Origin: Lentibacillus juripiscarius JCM 12147
Lineage (GTDB): Bacteria > Bacillota > Bacilli > Bacillales_D > Amphibacillaceae
Direction of reading: 5' to 3'
DNA: 9,476 nt
Assembly: GCA_001311805.1 (NCBI GenBank)
Contig: BBCA01000081.1
Location: 1-9,476, forward strand
Part shown: piece after piece, positions 1 through 6,910 of the stretch
Layout of the letters: each line of letters begins with the position of its first letter
Numbering within the stretch: position 1 is the first letter of the stretch
Notes under the pieces: generated by a model
The model's input: the letters and a program-made list of their open reading frames with translations, nothing else
What the model was told of the DNA's origin: nothing
Database searches by the model: none
Made by a program: the position numbers and the translations under genes

Positions 1-10
1 GTTGGCGCTT

Positions 11-64
11 CCCGCTCGAGTTCCGGGCGCTCCCGCTCGAGTTCCGGCTGCTCCCGCTCGAGTT
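11..64. repeat. GC-rich 21-bp tandem repeat with CTCGAG core
   Basis: Three head-to-tail copies of a unit beginning CCCGCTCGAGTTCCGG start at 11, 32 and 53, an exact 21-base period. The first two copies share all of their first 16 bases. The third is identical for 12 bases (to 64) and then diverges. The array may extend left, because GCGCTTCC at 5-12 resembles the unit junction and the window begins there. The repeat is far richer in G+C than the rest of the window and lies just beyond the stop codon of the racemase gene. No start codon or ribosome site suggests that it is translated. Its function is unknown. Confidence 0.85.
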
Positions 65-77
65 GCCACACCACACG

Positions 78-792
78 CTAAGACCGAATGTTTCTCAGTC
101 TGAAAAATGTTGCGTCGATCATTTTACTAACGTGAATGTCCGTCGTGTTCAATAGGGCGATTTCGAAATCGTCTACCCCCAGGATCATCGGCAGTTCTGT
201 ACATCCAAGAATCAGACCGTCCAGCTGTTCTTCCTCGATCATCTGGTTCGTAATCCTCAGGAAAATTTCTTTCGTTTCTTCTTTCACAATACCATTTTCC
301 AGTTCATCCACAATTTTTGATGCAGCAGCTGCTGTTCGTCTTCACTTGGAACAACGATCTTTTTATTGGCCGACACAAATGGTTGTTTAAAAAAGTCATG
401 TTCCATCGTAAATTTGGTCCCAAGCAGTCCAAGGCGCTCCAACCCCAGTTCGTCAGCCTGATCCAATGTCGCTTCCACAATGCTGATCATCGGGACATTT
501 ACTTTTTCCGAACTTCGTCAAACACAATATGCGGCGTATTTGCTGCAACTATAACAAAATCCGCCCCGATCGTTTCCAGTTGCTGTGCCGCCCCGCCGAC
601 ATAATCAGCCAAATCATCCAGCCGGTCTTCACTGATATACTGGAAAATATTATACATATTGATGCTGTTAATAAAAATCTCCGGAAGTGTCTGTTTGCTG
701 TTCATTCGTTGCTGGTATTTTTGGATGAATGACTGATAGTAATCAACCGTGGATTCTGGTCCCAATCCACCAACAATACCTGCTTGTTTCAT
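78..792 (-). CDS. Aspartate/glutamate racemase family protein (two frameshifts)
   Basis: This is a cofactor-independent amino-acid racemase of the Asp/Glu/hydantoin racemase superfamily, cytosolic, 238 aa after repair. The N-terminal KQAGIVGGLGPEST motif (residues 2-15), the segment LGTKFTMEHDFF (124-135) and the second-cysteine motif ILGCTELP (195-202, Cys198) match the YgeA/aspartate racemase type. The first catalytic cysteine, usually in a CNTAH-type motif, is replaced: the sequence reads AANTPH (83-88, Ala84). E. coli YgeA has Thr there, so a one-cysteine enzyme is possible, but substrate and activity cannot be assigned. ATG at 792 is chosen over ATG at 822 because GGAGG lies directly upstream. 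The frame breaks at T5 503-507 and T5 314-318; one extra base (A6 in the coding strand) in each restores KKVNVPMISI and QKIVDELENG. It is divergent from sdhB. Confidence 0.85.
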
Positions 793-853
793 ACTCCTCC
801 ACCCTTTCCCTAGTATTTTCATAGGAAAAATGCCCTATTACCAACATACCACA

Positions 854-878
854 TATGGCTGGAAAAAGAACAGCCATA
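854..878. repeat. Perfect 8-bp inverted repeat in racemase-sdhB intergenic region
   Basis: TATGGCTG (854-861) and CAGCCATA (871-878) form a perfect inverted repeat around a 9-base A-rich centre. It lies about 60 bases upstream of the racemase start and 155 bases upstream of sdhB. No T-tract follows on either strand, so it is not a typical intrinsic terminator. It could be an operator or an RNA hairpin in a racemase leader. The role is a guess. Confidence 0.4.
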
Positions 879-1032
879 CACTGTCCAATATTCAAATCAA
901 ATAAGCATTCACTGCGATTTCTTAATCTGTTTCCAAGCTGTATAGAATAAATATTTTTTTCCAATACTATGGAGAGAATCATCTATCAATCGTTTACTAG
1001 CCGCGGAAAAACTTGACAGGAAGGTGAAAAAG

Positions 1033-1802
1033 ATGTCAGCAACAAAGGAAAAAACGGATACTATTCATCTAATTATTGAACGGCAGGAAGCTCCGGATTC
1101 AGAAGCCTATAAGGAAGAATTTACTGTGCCTTACCGGCCAAATATGAATGTTATTTCAGCCCTGATGTCCATCCGAGAAAATCCGGTAAACAAAAAGGGG
1201 AAAAAACATTGCCCGTACAATGGGAAATGAGCTGCCTTGAAGAAGTGTGCGGGATATGTTCCATGGTAATTAATGATGTACCGCGTCAGGCTTGTTCCAC
1301 ACTGGTTGATGAACTGGAACAGCCCATCCGGCTGCAGCCAATGCGGACATTTCCTGTTGTGCGGGATCTCATCATTGACAGGGAAAGCATGTTTGATTCT
1401 CTCAAGCAAGTCAAAGCATGGATACCGATTGACGGCACATACGACATTGGCCCTGGTCCGCGCATGAATGAAAATAAGCGCCTGATGGCCTATGAACTGT
1501 CCAAATGTTTTACTTGTGGAGTCTGTCTCGAAGCATGCCCGAATGTCAACGATAAAAGTGAATTTATGGGGCCATTTGTGTTTCCTCAAGTACGACTTAA
1601 GAATGCCCATCCAACCGGTGAGATGAACAAAGGGGACCGGATTGAATCGTTTATGGAAGATGGCGGTCTGCAAGGGTGCGGTAATTCCCAAAACTGTGTG
1701 CAGGTTTGTCCCAAGGGTATTCCGATTACAACTTCCATCGGAGCAGTCAACCGGGAAGCCACCCTCCAATCCTTAAAGCTTTTTGGAAGTGACAATTATT
1801 AA
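1033..1802 (+). CDS. sdhB: Succinate dehydrogenase iron-sulfur subunit (one frameshift)
   Basis: SdhB carries electrons from the flavoprotein SdhA to the membrane quinone in complex II (succinate to fumarate, TCA cycle). The repaired protein is 256 aa, normal for the Bacillus type. The 2Fe-2S ligands are visible in SCLEEVCGICS (Cys68, 73, 76) and at Cys88. The 3Fe-4S/4Fe-4S ligands are in KCFTCGVCLEACP (Cys159, 162, 165, 169) and GCGNSQNCVQVCPKG (Cys216, 222, 226). The ATG at 1033 is preferred over the in-frame GTG at 1024, because AAGGTG at 1021-1026 is a good ribosome site 6 bases upstream. The frame breaks at A6 1201-1206; a seventh A restores KGKKTLPVQWEMS. Neither sdhC nor sdhA is adjacent: the upstream neighbour is the divergent racemase. 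The gene may be a second copy or a displaced one. Confidence 0.93.
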
Positions 1803-1830
1803 GCAGCCCTTGCCCAGGCTGCTTATTTTT
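1800..1830 (+). terminator. Intrinsic terminator of sdhB
   Basis: A perfect 9-bp stem (TAAGCAGCC 1800-1808 with GGCTGCTTA 1817-1825) closes an 8-base loop and is followed by T5 at 1826-1830. The sdhB stop codon is the first three bases of the left arm. It lies between convergent sdhB and the CoA-transferase gene. On the minus strand no good T-tract follows the stem, so it should act mainly for sdhB. Its core closely matches the terminator at 6698-6737. Confidence 0.85.
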
Positions 1831-1840
1831 CATTTATGGT

Positions 1841-2970
1841 TTACGTTCTATTTGCTTCTTTAAGTTCATTTGTATGTTCCCCAAGTTTTGGTGCCTGTCC
1901 ATAAACTTTACCAGGTGTTTCGGATAACTTAATCGGCGTTCCAATCTGGTTTACAGTACCTAATGACGAATGGTTCATCGACTGAATCATCTCACGCGCG
2001 TTAACTTGTGGGTGCTGAACCATTTCATCAAACGTCAGTACTGGCGACACACAGGCCTCCACTTCCGAAAATAACTCAAGCCATTCAGCTTGCGTTTTCC
2101 GGGAAATAATCGTTTGAATCTCGTATTTTAAACGGTACTGTTCTTGGAGTGGCGCCCCTAACAGCGGTATAAAGTCACTTCGGCCGATGACATGGCAAAA
2201 GGCTTCCCAAAACTTTGCCTCAAGTGCGCCGACAGCAAGGAAGCGCTCATCCTTTGTTTCATAAACGGCATAACAGGCTCTGCCACCATTCAGCATTTGC
2301 TGTCCTCTTTCCGGATTATTACCACCGGACAAGTAGCTAGGGAGCAGCGTTTGGAGCCATGAAATGACTCCATCCAACATGGAAATATCGACAAACTGCC
2401 CCCTTCCAGAATCTTTCCTCTCCAATAAAGCAAGTAAGATACCAACAGTAGCCGGAAGAGCACCACCGCCAATATCAGCTATTTGTGCTGCGGGGACAAC
2501 CGGTTTTTCATCTTTTTCGCCCATTAAATAAAGCAAGCCGGCGAAACTTAAATAGTTAATGTCATGACCAGGTTCATTTGCATATGGTCCGGTTTGGCCA
2601 TAGCCGGTAACCGCACAATAAATGAGCCGGGGATTAACCTGCTTCAGATCGTCATAACTAAGCCCCAGCCGCTCCATGACCCCCGGGCGAAATGACTCCA
2701 CAACCACATCCGCATCAGCAGCCATCCGCAAAAAGTCCTCTTTCCCTTCTGCGGATTTTAAATCAAGGCAAATGCTTTTTTGTTTCGATTGAGTGAATGG
2801 AACATCGCACTATTCTCGTCCACTTTTGGTTCGTAATACCTGGCATAATCACCAACTGCCGGGTCTTCCACTTTAATCACTTCTGCCCCAAAATCAGCCA
2901 GCAGCATCGTACAATATGGACCTGGAAGCAGCCGGGTTAAATCAAGAACACGGACGGATGTCAGCGGCAA
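1841..2970 (-). CDS. CaiB/BaiF family III CoA-transferase, alpha-methylacyl-CoA racemase-like (one frameshift)
   Basis: This family moves CoA between acids or, in the AMACR branch, epimerises 2-methylacyl-CoA esters. The protein is 376 aa after repair. It opens with [20 protein letters not shown] (7-26) and [11 protein letters not shown], typical of the fold, and has [16 protein letters not shown] (89-104). [11 protein letters not shown] (135-145, His136) and [12 protein letters not shown] (from 163, Asp166) match the catalytic His/Asp context of AMACR-type racemases, as does the later [13 protein letters not shown] segment. I therefore favour AMACR-like over a true transferase, without knowing the substrate. 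The start is TTG at 2970, with GGGAGG seven bases upstream. One base is missing near 2764-2768; adding it joins [18 protein letters not shown]. It is 88 bases downstream of the acyl-CoA synthetase on the same strand, probably cotranscribed. Confidence 0.9.
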
Positions 2971-3013
2971 AACGCTCCCTCCCTTGTCTCGTCATTTTTT
3001 ATTTAGGTCTTTG

Positions 3014-3031
3014 CGAATGAATTATTATTAC
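3014..3031. promoter_or_regulatory. Possible FadR-like box upstream of the CoA-transferase gene
   Basis: CGAATGAATTATTATTAC matches 12 of 17 defined positions of the Bacillus FadR box as I remember it (TGAATGAMTANTCATTCA). It sits about 45 bases upstream of the TTG start, in the gap after the synthetase gene. The left half is strong and the right half degenerate. It is AT-rich and may be chance. It is listed because the neighbouring genes are acyl-CoA genes and a second similar site lies at 4714-4731. Confidence 0.25.
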
Positions 3032-3058
3032 GGAAACCGCGGACCGTCCCTTCTCAAT

Positions 3059-4650
3059 TCACTTTTTCGGGCCATCCCAATGCATTTCTCTTAAGCGAAA
3101 CTTTTGCAGTTTTCCTGTTGCTGTTTTCGGAAGTGAATCCACAAATTCAACTGCTTTAGGAGCTTTGAAATGAGCCAGACTGGAGCGACAATAGTCTATG
3201 ATCTCTTTCTCTGTCACAGCTGCTCCCTCATTCAACACAATAATTGCTTTAGGTACCTCGCCCCATTTTTCATGCGGGATGGAAATAACGGCAGCCTCCA
3301 CAACATCCGGGTGTTTGAACAGCACGCCTTCTACTTCGGTGGATGAAATATTTTCACCGCCGGAAATAATTAAATCTTTGGCACGATCCCGGATTTCAAT
3401 ATATCCGTCCGGATGCGTTACTGCCAGGTCGCCGGTGTGGAACCATCCATCCTTAATGGCTGCTTCTGTCTTTTCCGAATCCTTGTAATACCCATCCATA
3501 ACGACGTTTCCACGGGTAATAATTTCGCCCAATTCTTTTCCGTCCCAGGCAACTTCTTCTCCGTCTGGATGGATGACTTTTGTTTCTCCGTTAAAGGCCA
3601 GCTCAATCCCTTGTCTTGCCTTAATGGCCGCTTGCTCATCTGCTGATTTAGAAACAAAGTCTTTTTTCCACTCACAGTAAAGAATGAATGGCGATGTTTC
3701 CGTCAGCCCGTAGACATGAATCATATTTAACCCAAGCAAATCCTGCGCTTTCTGAATAAGCGCTGCTGCTGGAGGTGCTCCGGCAGTCGCCATGCGCGGA
3801 CTGGTACTGATAGATGTCTCCTTCGCTTTCGGTTCATTCACCAGCATATTTATTACTGTTGGCGCACCACATAAAGCGAAATATTTTTGTCCTCAAACAA
3901 ATCAAGAATATGCGGCGGATCAACCTTGCGCAGACATACATGAGTAGCGCCTGCAGCTGTGATAGCCCAGACACCACCCCAGCCATTCGCATGAAACATT
4001 GGCAATGTATGAAGATAGACATCATCATGACTGACGCCGAGATGATACATAAAATTGGCCGCGTTCAAGTAATTGCTGCGATGGGACAGCATCACGCCCT
4101 TCGGATTCGACGTAGTTCCACTTGTGTAATTCAATGTAAGAAGCTGATTTTCATCAATCTCAACTTCGGGTGGTGCCGCATTTTCCGGGACGTGTTCGAG
4201 GAATGCTTCATAATCCACCCCTCTTAACGACGTTTCATGCCCGTCCACTGATACAATCACAATCTGTTCCAAAGCCAGATTATCCACAATCTCCTCAATC
4301 GGGCCACTAAATTCTTCATCAACGATTAGCATTTTGGCATCGCTGTGCCGAATAATGTATTCCAAGTCTTCCGCTTTCAGACGATAATTCAGCGGCACCA
4401 TCGCAGCACCAAGCTGGCTAATCCCATAAAAACACTCCAGCATATAATGCGTATTCGGCAGCATCACTGCAACATGGTCACCTTTATGAATGCCCGCCTC
4501 CTGCAATGCTATAGAAAGCCGGTCTGTCCGCTCACCAAATTCTTTGTACGTAAACTGTTTATTGTCATCAATAACTGCTATTTTTTCCGGATAATATTTG
4601 ACCGCCCTGCGCTTCCAATCCAGTGGGGTTAGTGGGGAAAACATCATCAT
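3059..4650 (-). CDS. AMP-forming acyl-CoA synthetase/ligase (one frameshift)
   Basis: An ANL-superfamily enzyme that adenylates a carboxylic acid with ATP and transfers it to CoA; 530 aa after repair, the usual length. Motifs in order: P-loop YTSGTTSNPKG (175-185), VYGLTETSP (313-321), GWFHTGDLA (402-410), the hinge and A8 region RDRAKDLIISGGENIS (421-436), and the catalytic-lysine motif PKTATGK (508-514, Lys514). The overall pattern is that of medium/long-chain fatty-acyl-CoA ligases, but chain length cannot be read from the sequence. Translation starts at one of three consecutive ATG codons (4650, 4647, 4644), with AAGGAG at 4655-4660. The upstream in-frame extension to 4764 is probably untranslated, because a promoter lies inside it. 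The frame breaks near 3871; one more A there (plus strand) restores SLYCGAPTVINML. It heads a probable operon with the CoA-transferase gene. Confidence 0.93.
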
Positions 4651-4688
4651 CCAACTCCTTTTGTTTTGGGGTTCCCTATATATTCTAT

Positions 4689-4718
4689 ATTGTACGAAAA
4701 TTATATATGCGATTGCAA
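4689..4718 (-). promoter_or_regulatory. Candidate sigma-A promoter for the acyl-CoA synthetase operon
   Basis: On the minus strand, TTGCAA (4713-4718) is separated by 18 bases from TACAAT (4689-4694), followed by a leader of about 35 bases to the AAGGAG ribosome site. The -10 matches 5 of 6 consensus positions and the -35 matches 4 of 6. It lies in the 130-base gap after the DUF2071 gene, so the synthetase and CoA-transferase can be transcribed without that gene. Confidence 0.5.
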
Positions 4719-4731
4719 TAGTATTCATTAA
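4714..4731 (-). promoter_or_regulatory. Possible FadR-like operator overlapping the -35 element
   Basis: Read on the minus strand, TTAATGAATACTATTGCA matches 13 of 17 defined positions of the remembered Bacillus FadR box, with a continuous match through AATGAATANT and a degenerate right half. It overlaps the candidate -35, where a repressor could block transcription. FadR represses beta-oxidation genes in Bacillus and is released by long-chain acyl-CoA. Binding here is inference only. Confidence 0.3.
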
Positions 4732-4780
4732 AATATTCCAAAATATTCGACGGATAATCAACATGAGATTTTTCCCCTTC

Positions 4781-5528
4781 CTAACTATCTGTCCCTTCTT
4801 TCCGTATCATCCAATTGAGCGCAGTTTTAGATGTCGCATAATGCACTAACGACGGGGCTGTTTCTAATAAATCACTGGGCAAAAAGGATGTTAATGACTG
4901 TTCCTTCAAATTTACCCTAGCATCCTGGAGTTCCCATTTCCTATGATGAATCCCACCCCGGAAAAGCGCTCCATATTTATAAGACCACAGAAAGTACCGC
5001 TCCAGCAGCCAGGAAGAAAGACTCTTTTTTTCAGGATAATAAGGATCCCCGATTGGCTGATAACTTGCTTGAAAAATGGCAGAATTTCTTCCACTTCGAG
5101 CACTATCATAATAAAAAGATCCATTTATCTTGGCCATGGACATCTTAGAATAGAAGTACGGCAATGTTGCCATTCTTGCACCGAGTACAGCCAACAGCTT
5201 ATTGGCATCCAGACCGAAAAATAGACTCCCCGCACACCATTCCGTTTCACATACGTCCGTACATTTATTTCCAAAAGGGTCTGAAAAATGGAATTGGTGG
5301 TATTTTTCGCAAACGTACATTGCTGACTTGAAATGGAATAATGCTAATCCATGCATCCCCATCATACGTATCCAGTTCCAACCCAGGCGGAAGATAGGGT
5401 TTCAGTTTGTGCGGTGAAACTGGCCAATGCATAAACAGTAAATGCTCCCATTCCTGCATCATGATCCACGGGCCTTTAGGAAGCGGATATTCCCGGTGGC
5501 TGGTACTCTTTAAAATATTATTTATCAT
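4781..5528 (-). CDS. DUF2071 (YqjF-like) protein (two frameshifts)
   Basis: A conserved protein of unknown biochemical function, 249 aa after repair, close to the family's normal length. The N-terminal half has the characteristic LLFMHWPVSPHKLKPYLPPG and DAWISIIPFQVSNVRLR segments; the middle reads FLEINVRTYV, then GVYFFGLDANKLLAVLGAR, both typical of B. subtilis YqjF. No signal peptide or membrane segment is evident. ATG at 5528 has AAGGAG at 5534-5539. Two single-base losses break the frame: A4 at 5273-5276 and A5 at 5217-5221 (plus strand). Adding one A to each restores PFLEINVRTYVKRNGVRG and VYFFGLDANK. The gene is divergent from the patatin gene and precedes the synthetase gene by 130 bases. 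Confidence 0.88.
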
Positions 5529-5539
5529 GTTTACTCCTT

Positions 5540-5566
5540 AAAATGTACTTATGTACTGTACCTTTT
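5540..5566. promoter_or_regulatory. Inverted repeat overlapping the DUF2071 promoter, possible operator
   Basis: AAAATGTAC (5540-5548) and GTACCTTTT (5558-5566) form an inverted repeat matching at 8 of 9 positions around a 9-base centre that itself contains another ATGTACT. It covers the candidate -10 (5555-5560) and ends just beside the DUF2071 ribosome site. This position is typical of a local repressor site, but no regulator gene is present in the window. Confidence 0.35.
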
Positions 5567-5583
5567 AATATGCACAGCATCAA
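5555..5583 (-). promoter_or_regulatory. Candidate sigma-A promoter for DUF2071 gene
   Basis: On the minus strand, TTGATG (5578-5583) lies 17 bases before TACAGT (5555-5560), each matching 4 of 6 consensus positions. Transcription would begin roughly 20 bases before the ATG at 5528. It is moderate evidence only. Confidence 0.35.
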
Positions 5584-5727
5584 GTACGGTATTGCAAGGA
5601 TTGAGTATTTTTTAGTTCATATATGCCGGTCAATTTGCATATACATACAGAATAATGCGATTCATATGTTCATAATAGTTTTTCATCAGCGGTTTTATAG
5701 GCTCATCCCTCCCCCCAGTCCAATAAA

Positions 5728-5757
5728 TTGTTCGTCTTCGGCGTCCCCTGCTATAAT
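5728..5757 (+). promoter_or_regulatory. Extended -10 sigma-A promoter for the patatin-like gene
   Basis: A perfect TATAAT (5752-5757) is directly preceded by TGC (5749-5751), an extended -10. TTGTTC (5728-5733) lies 18 bases upstream as the -35. The predicted start would give a 5' leader of about 27 bases ending in AAAGGAAGTG and the TTG start at 5791. Confidence 0.65.
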
Positions 5758-5790
5758 GGTTCTTATCTGAGAAAAAGGAAGTGTAGGAAA

Positions 5791-6687
5791 TTGGAATACA
5801 ATGCAGGCCTTATGTTGGAAGGCGGCGGCATGAGATGTGCATTCACGGTTGGTGTTCTTGACTATTTTCTGGACCGGCAGCTGGAATTCCCATTTGTCGC
5901 AACAGCATCAGCAGGAGCACTCATCGGAAGTTCCTATGTTGCCAAACAGCGCGAACGAAATTATCAGCTGCTTGAAGCACTTGGGAAAAATCCGGACGCA
6001 TTTCATTTAAACGCATGCTCCAGAAAAAGAATTATTCAGCATGGACTTTATTTTTGAGAAGCTTGCCAATGAACAGTTCCCAATCGATTTTGCATCATTT
6101 TTACAGACGAACGCCAGGTTCATTGTCGGCACAACAGATATAAACACGGGACGCCCCCTCTTCCATGATACATTCACCGAAAAAAATAACTTGCTTCAGG
6201 TTATCCGTGCCTCCTGTTCCTTGCCAGTGCTCGCACCCAGTATCGAGTATCAGGGCAAGCAGCTGATGGATGGCGGTATTTCCGATCCGATACCGATTAA
6301 CCCTTTGATCGAACGCGGTTTGAAAAAGCACGTCGTCATCCTCACGCGTAATAAAGGCTATCGAAAAAAGGCAACCAAATTAAACTGGTTCTTCAGGCGA
6401 TTCTTCAAAAATAAACCCGAACTCATTCAATTACTGCGCAACCGTCATTTAAGCTATAACCAAACAATGAGAAAGCTTTTAGAAATGGAACAGCGCAATG
6501 AAGTGTTCATGATACAGCCCGAGGAGCCACTGGCAGCCAGCCGAATCGAAAAGAACGGCCAAAAATGGAAATTCTGTACCAGCAAGGCTATCAGGAAGCA
6601 GAAAAGAATTTCGAGGCATTGCAAAACTTCCTGAAAAGCTCGGAAAAACCCTCAACATATATAAAAGATGGTGTTGTCCCATCTTGA
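5791..6687 (+). CDS. Patatin-like phospholipase family protein (three frameshifts)
   Basis: A probable lipid acyl hydrolase with a Ser-Asp dyad, 299 aa after repair, related to bacterial YjjU-type patatins. The oxyanion motif LEGGGMRCAFTVGVLDYF lies at 9-26, the serine elbow at 38-42 (Ser40), and the catalytic Asp in LMDGGISDPIP at 159-169 (Asp161). The elbow reads T-A-S-A-G, where the usual GXSXG has a first glycine. The start is TTG at 5791, with AAAGGAAGTG seven bases upstream. The frame is lost at T3 6001-6003, at 6040/6041, and at A4 6549-6552. Adding one base at each restores DAFSFKRMLQKKNYSAMDFI and SRIEKERPKMEILYQQGYQE, and moves the stop to 6685-6687, 11 bases before a strong terminator. 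It is monocistronic, with no signal peptide. The substrate is unknown. Confidence 0.88.
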
Positions 6688-6697
6688 TCGAGCCTTA

Positions 6698-6737
6698 CGT
6701 CTGAAGCAGCCTTTCCCAGGCTGCTTCAGACGTTTTT
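6698..6737 (+). terminator. Strong intrinsic terminator of the patatin-like gene
   Basis: A perfect 14-bp stem (CGTCTGAAGCAGCC 6698-6711 with GGCTGCTTCAGACG 6719-6732) closes a 7-base loop and is followed by T5 (6733-6737). It begins 11 bases after the repaired stop codon, which supports that repair. The inner AAGCAGCC/GGCTGCTT stem and the loop nearly match the sdhB terminator. Confidence 0.93.
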
Positions 6738-6830
6738 CCGGTAAATATATACGTTCGGATGGTTTTATGTTTTTACAAAAAACCAAGACAAGATTCAGTA
6801 TCCTTATGTGAAAACAAATCGACTGTTCCC

Positions 6831-6840
6831 TACCCGGGTA
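6831..6840. promoter_or_regulatory. Perfect palindrome TACCCGGGTA in the DUF3231 leader region
   Basis: A 10-bp perfect palindrome about 70 bases upstream of the GTG start of the DUF3231 gene. It could be a protein-binding site. No convincing -35/-10 pair could be placed in the 170-base gap before this gene; TACAAT at 6852-6857 lacks a recognisable -35. Confidence 0.2.
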
Positions 6841-6910
6841 AGAATAATTAATACAATAGAGGGCAATTAATAAGAGATAAGGATAGAGATTAAATGGAGG
6901 CTTGACTACC

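Noticed and set aside
966..1017. Possible remnant of the sdhA 3' end just upstream of sdhB
   Set aside because: The in-frame peptide ending SFTSRGKT does not show the recognisable C-terminal pattern of SdhA, and nothing further upstream matches.
1131..1769. Long open frame (212 codons) on the minus strand opposite sdhB
   Set aside because: It is a shadow of the well-supported sdhB frame, has no family resemblance and no ribosome site.
3814..4227. Open frame of 137 codons on the plus strand opposite the acyl-CoA synthetase
   Set aside because: It is antisense to conserved synthetase motifs, with no recognisable domain.
5543..5770. Small plus-strand ORF between the DUF2071 and patatin genes
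   Set aside because: It has no ribosome site, overlaps two promoters, and has a low-complexity hydrophobic composition typical of AT-rich intergenic DNA.
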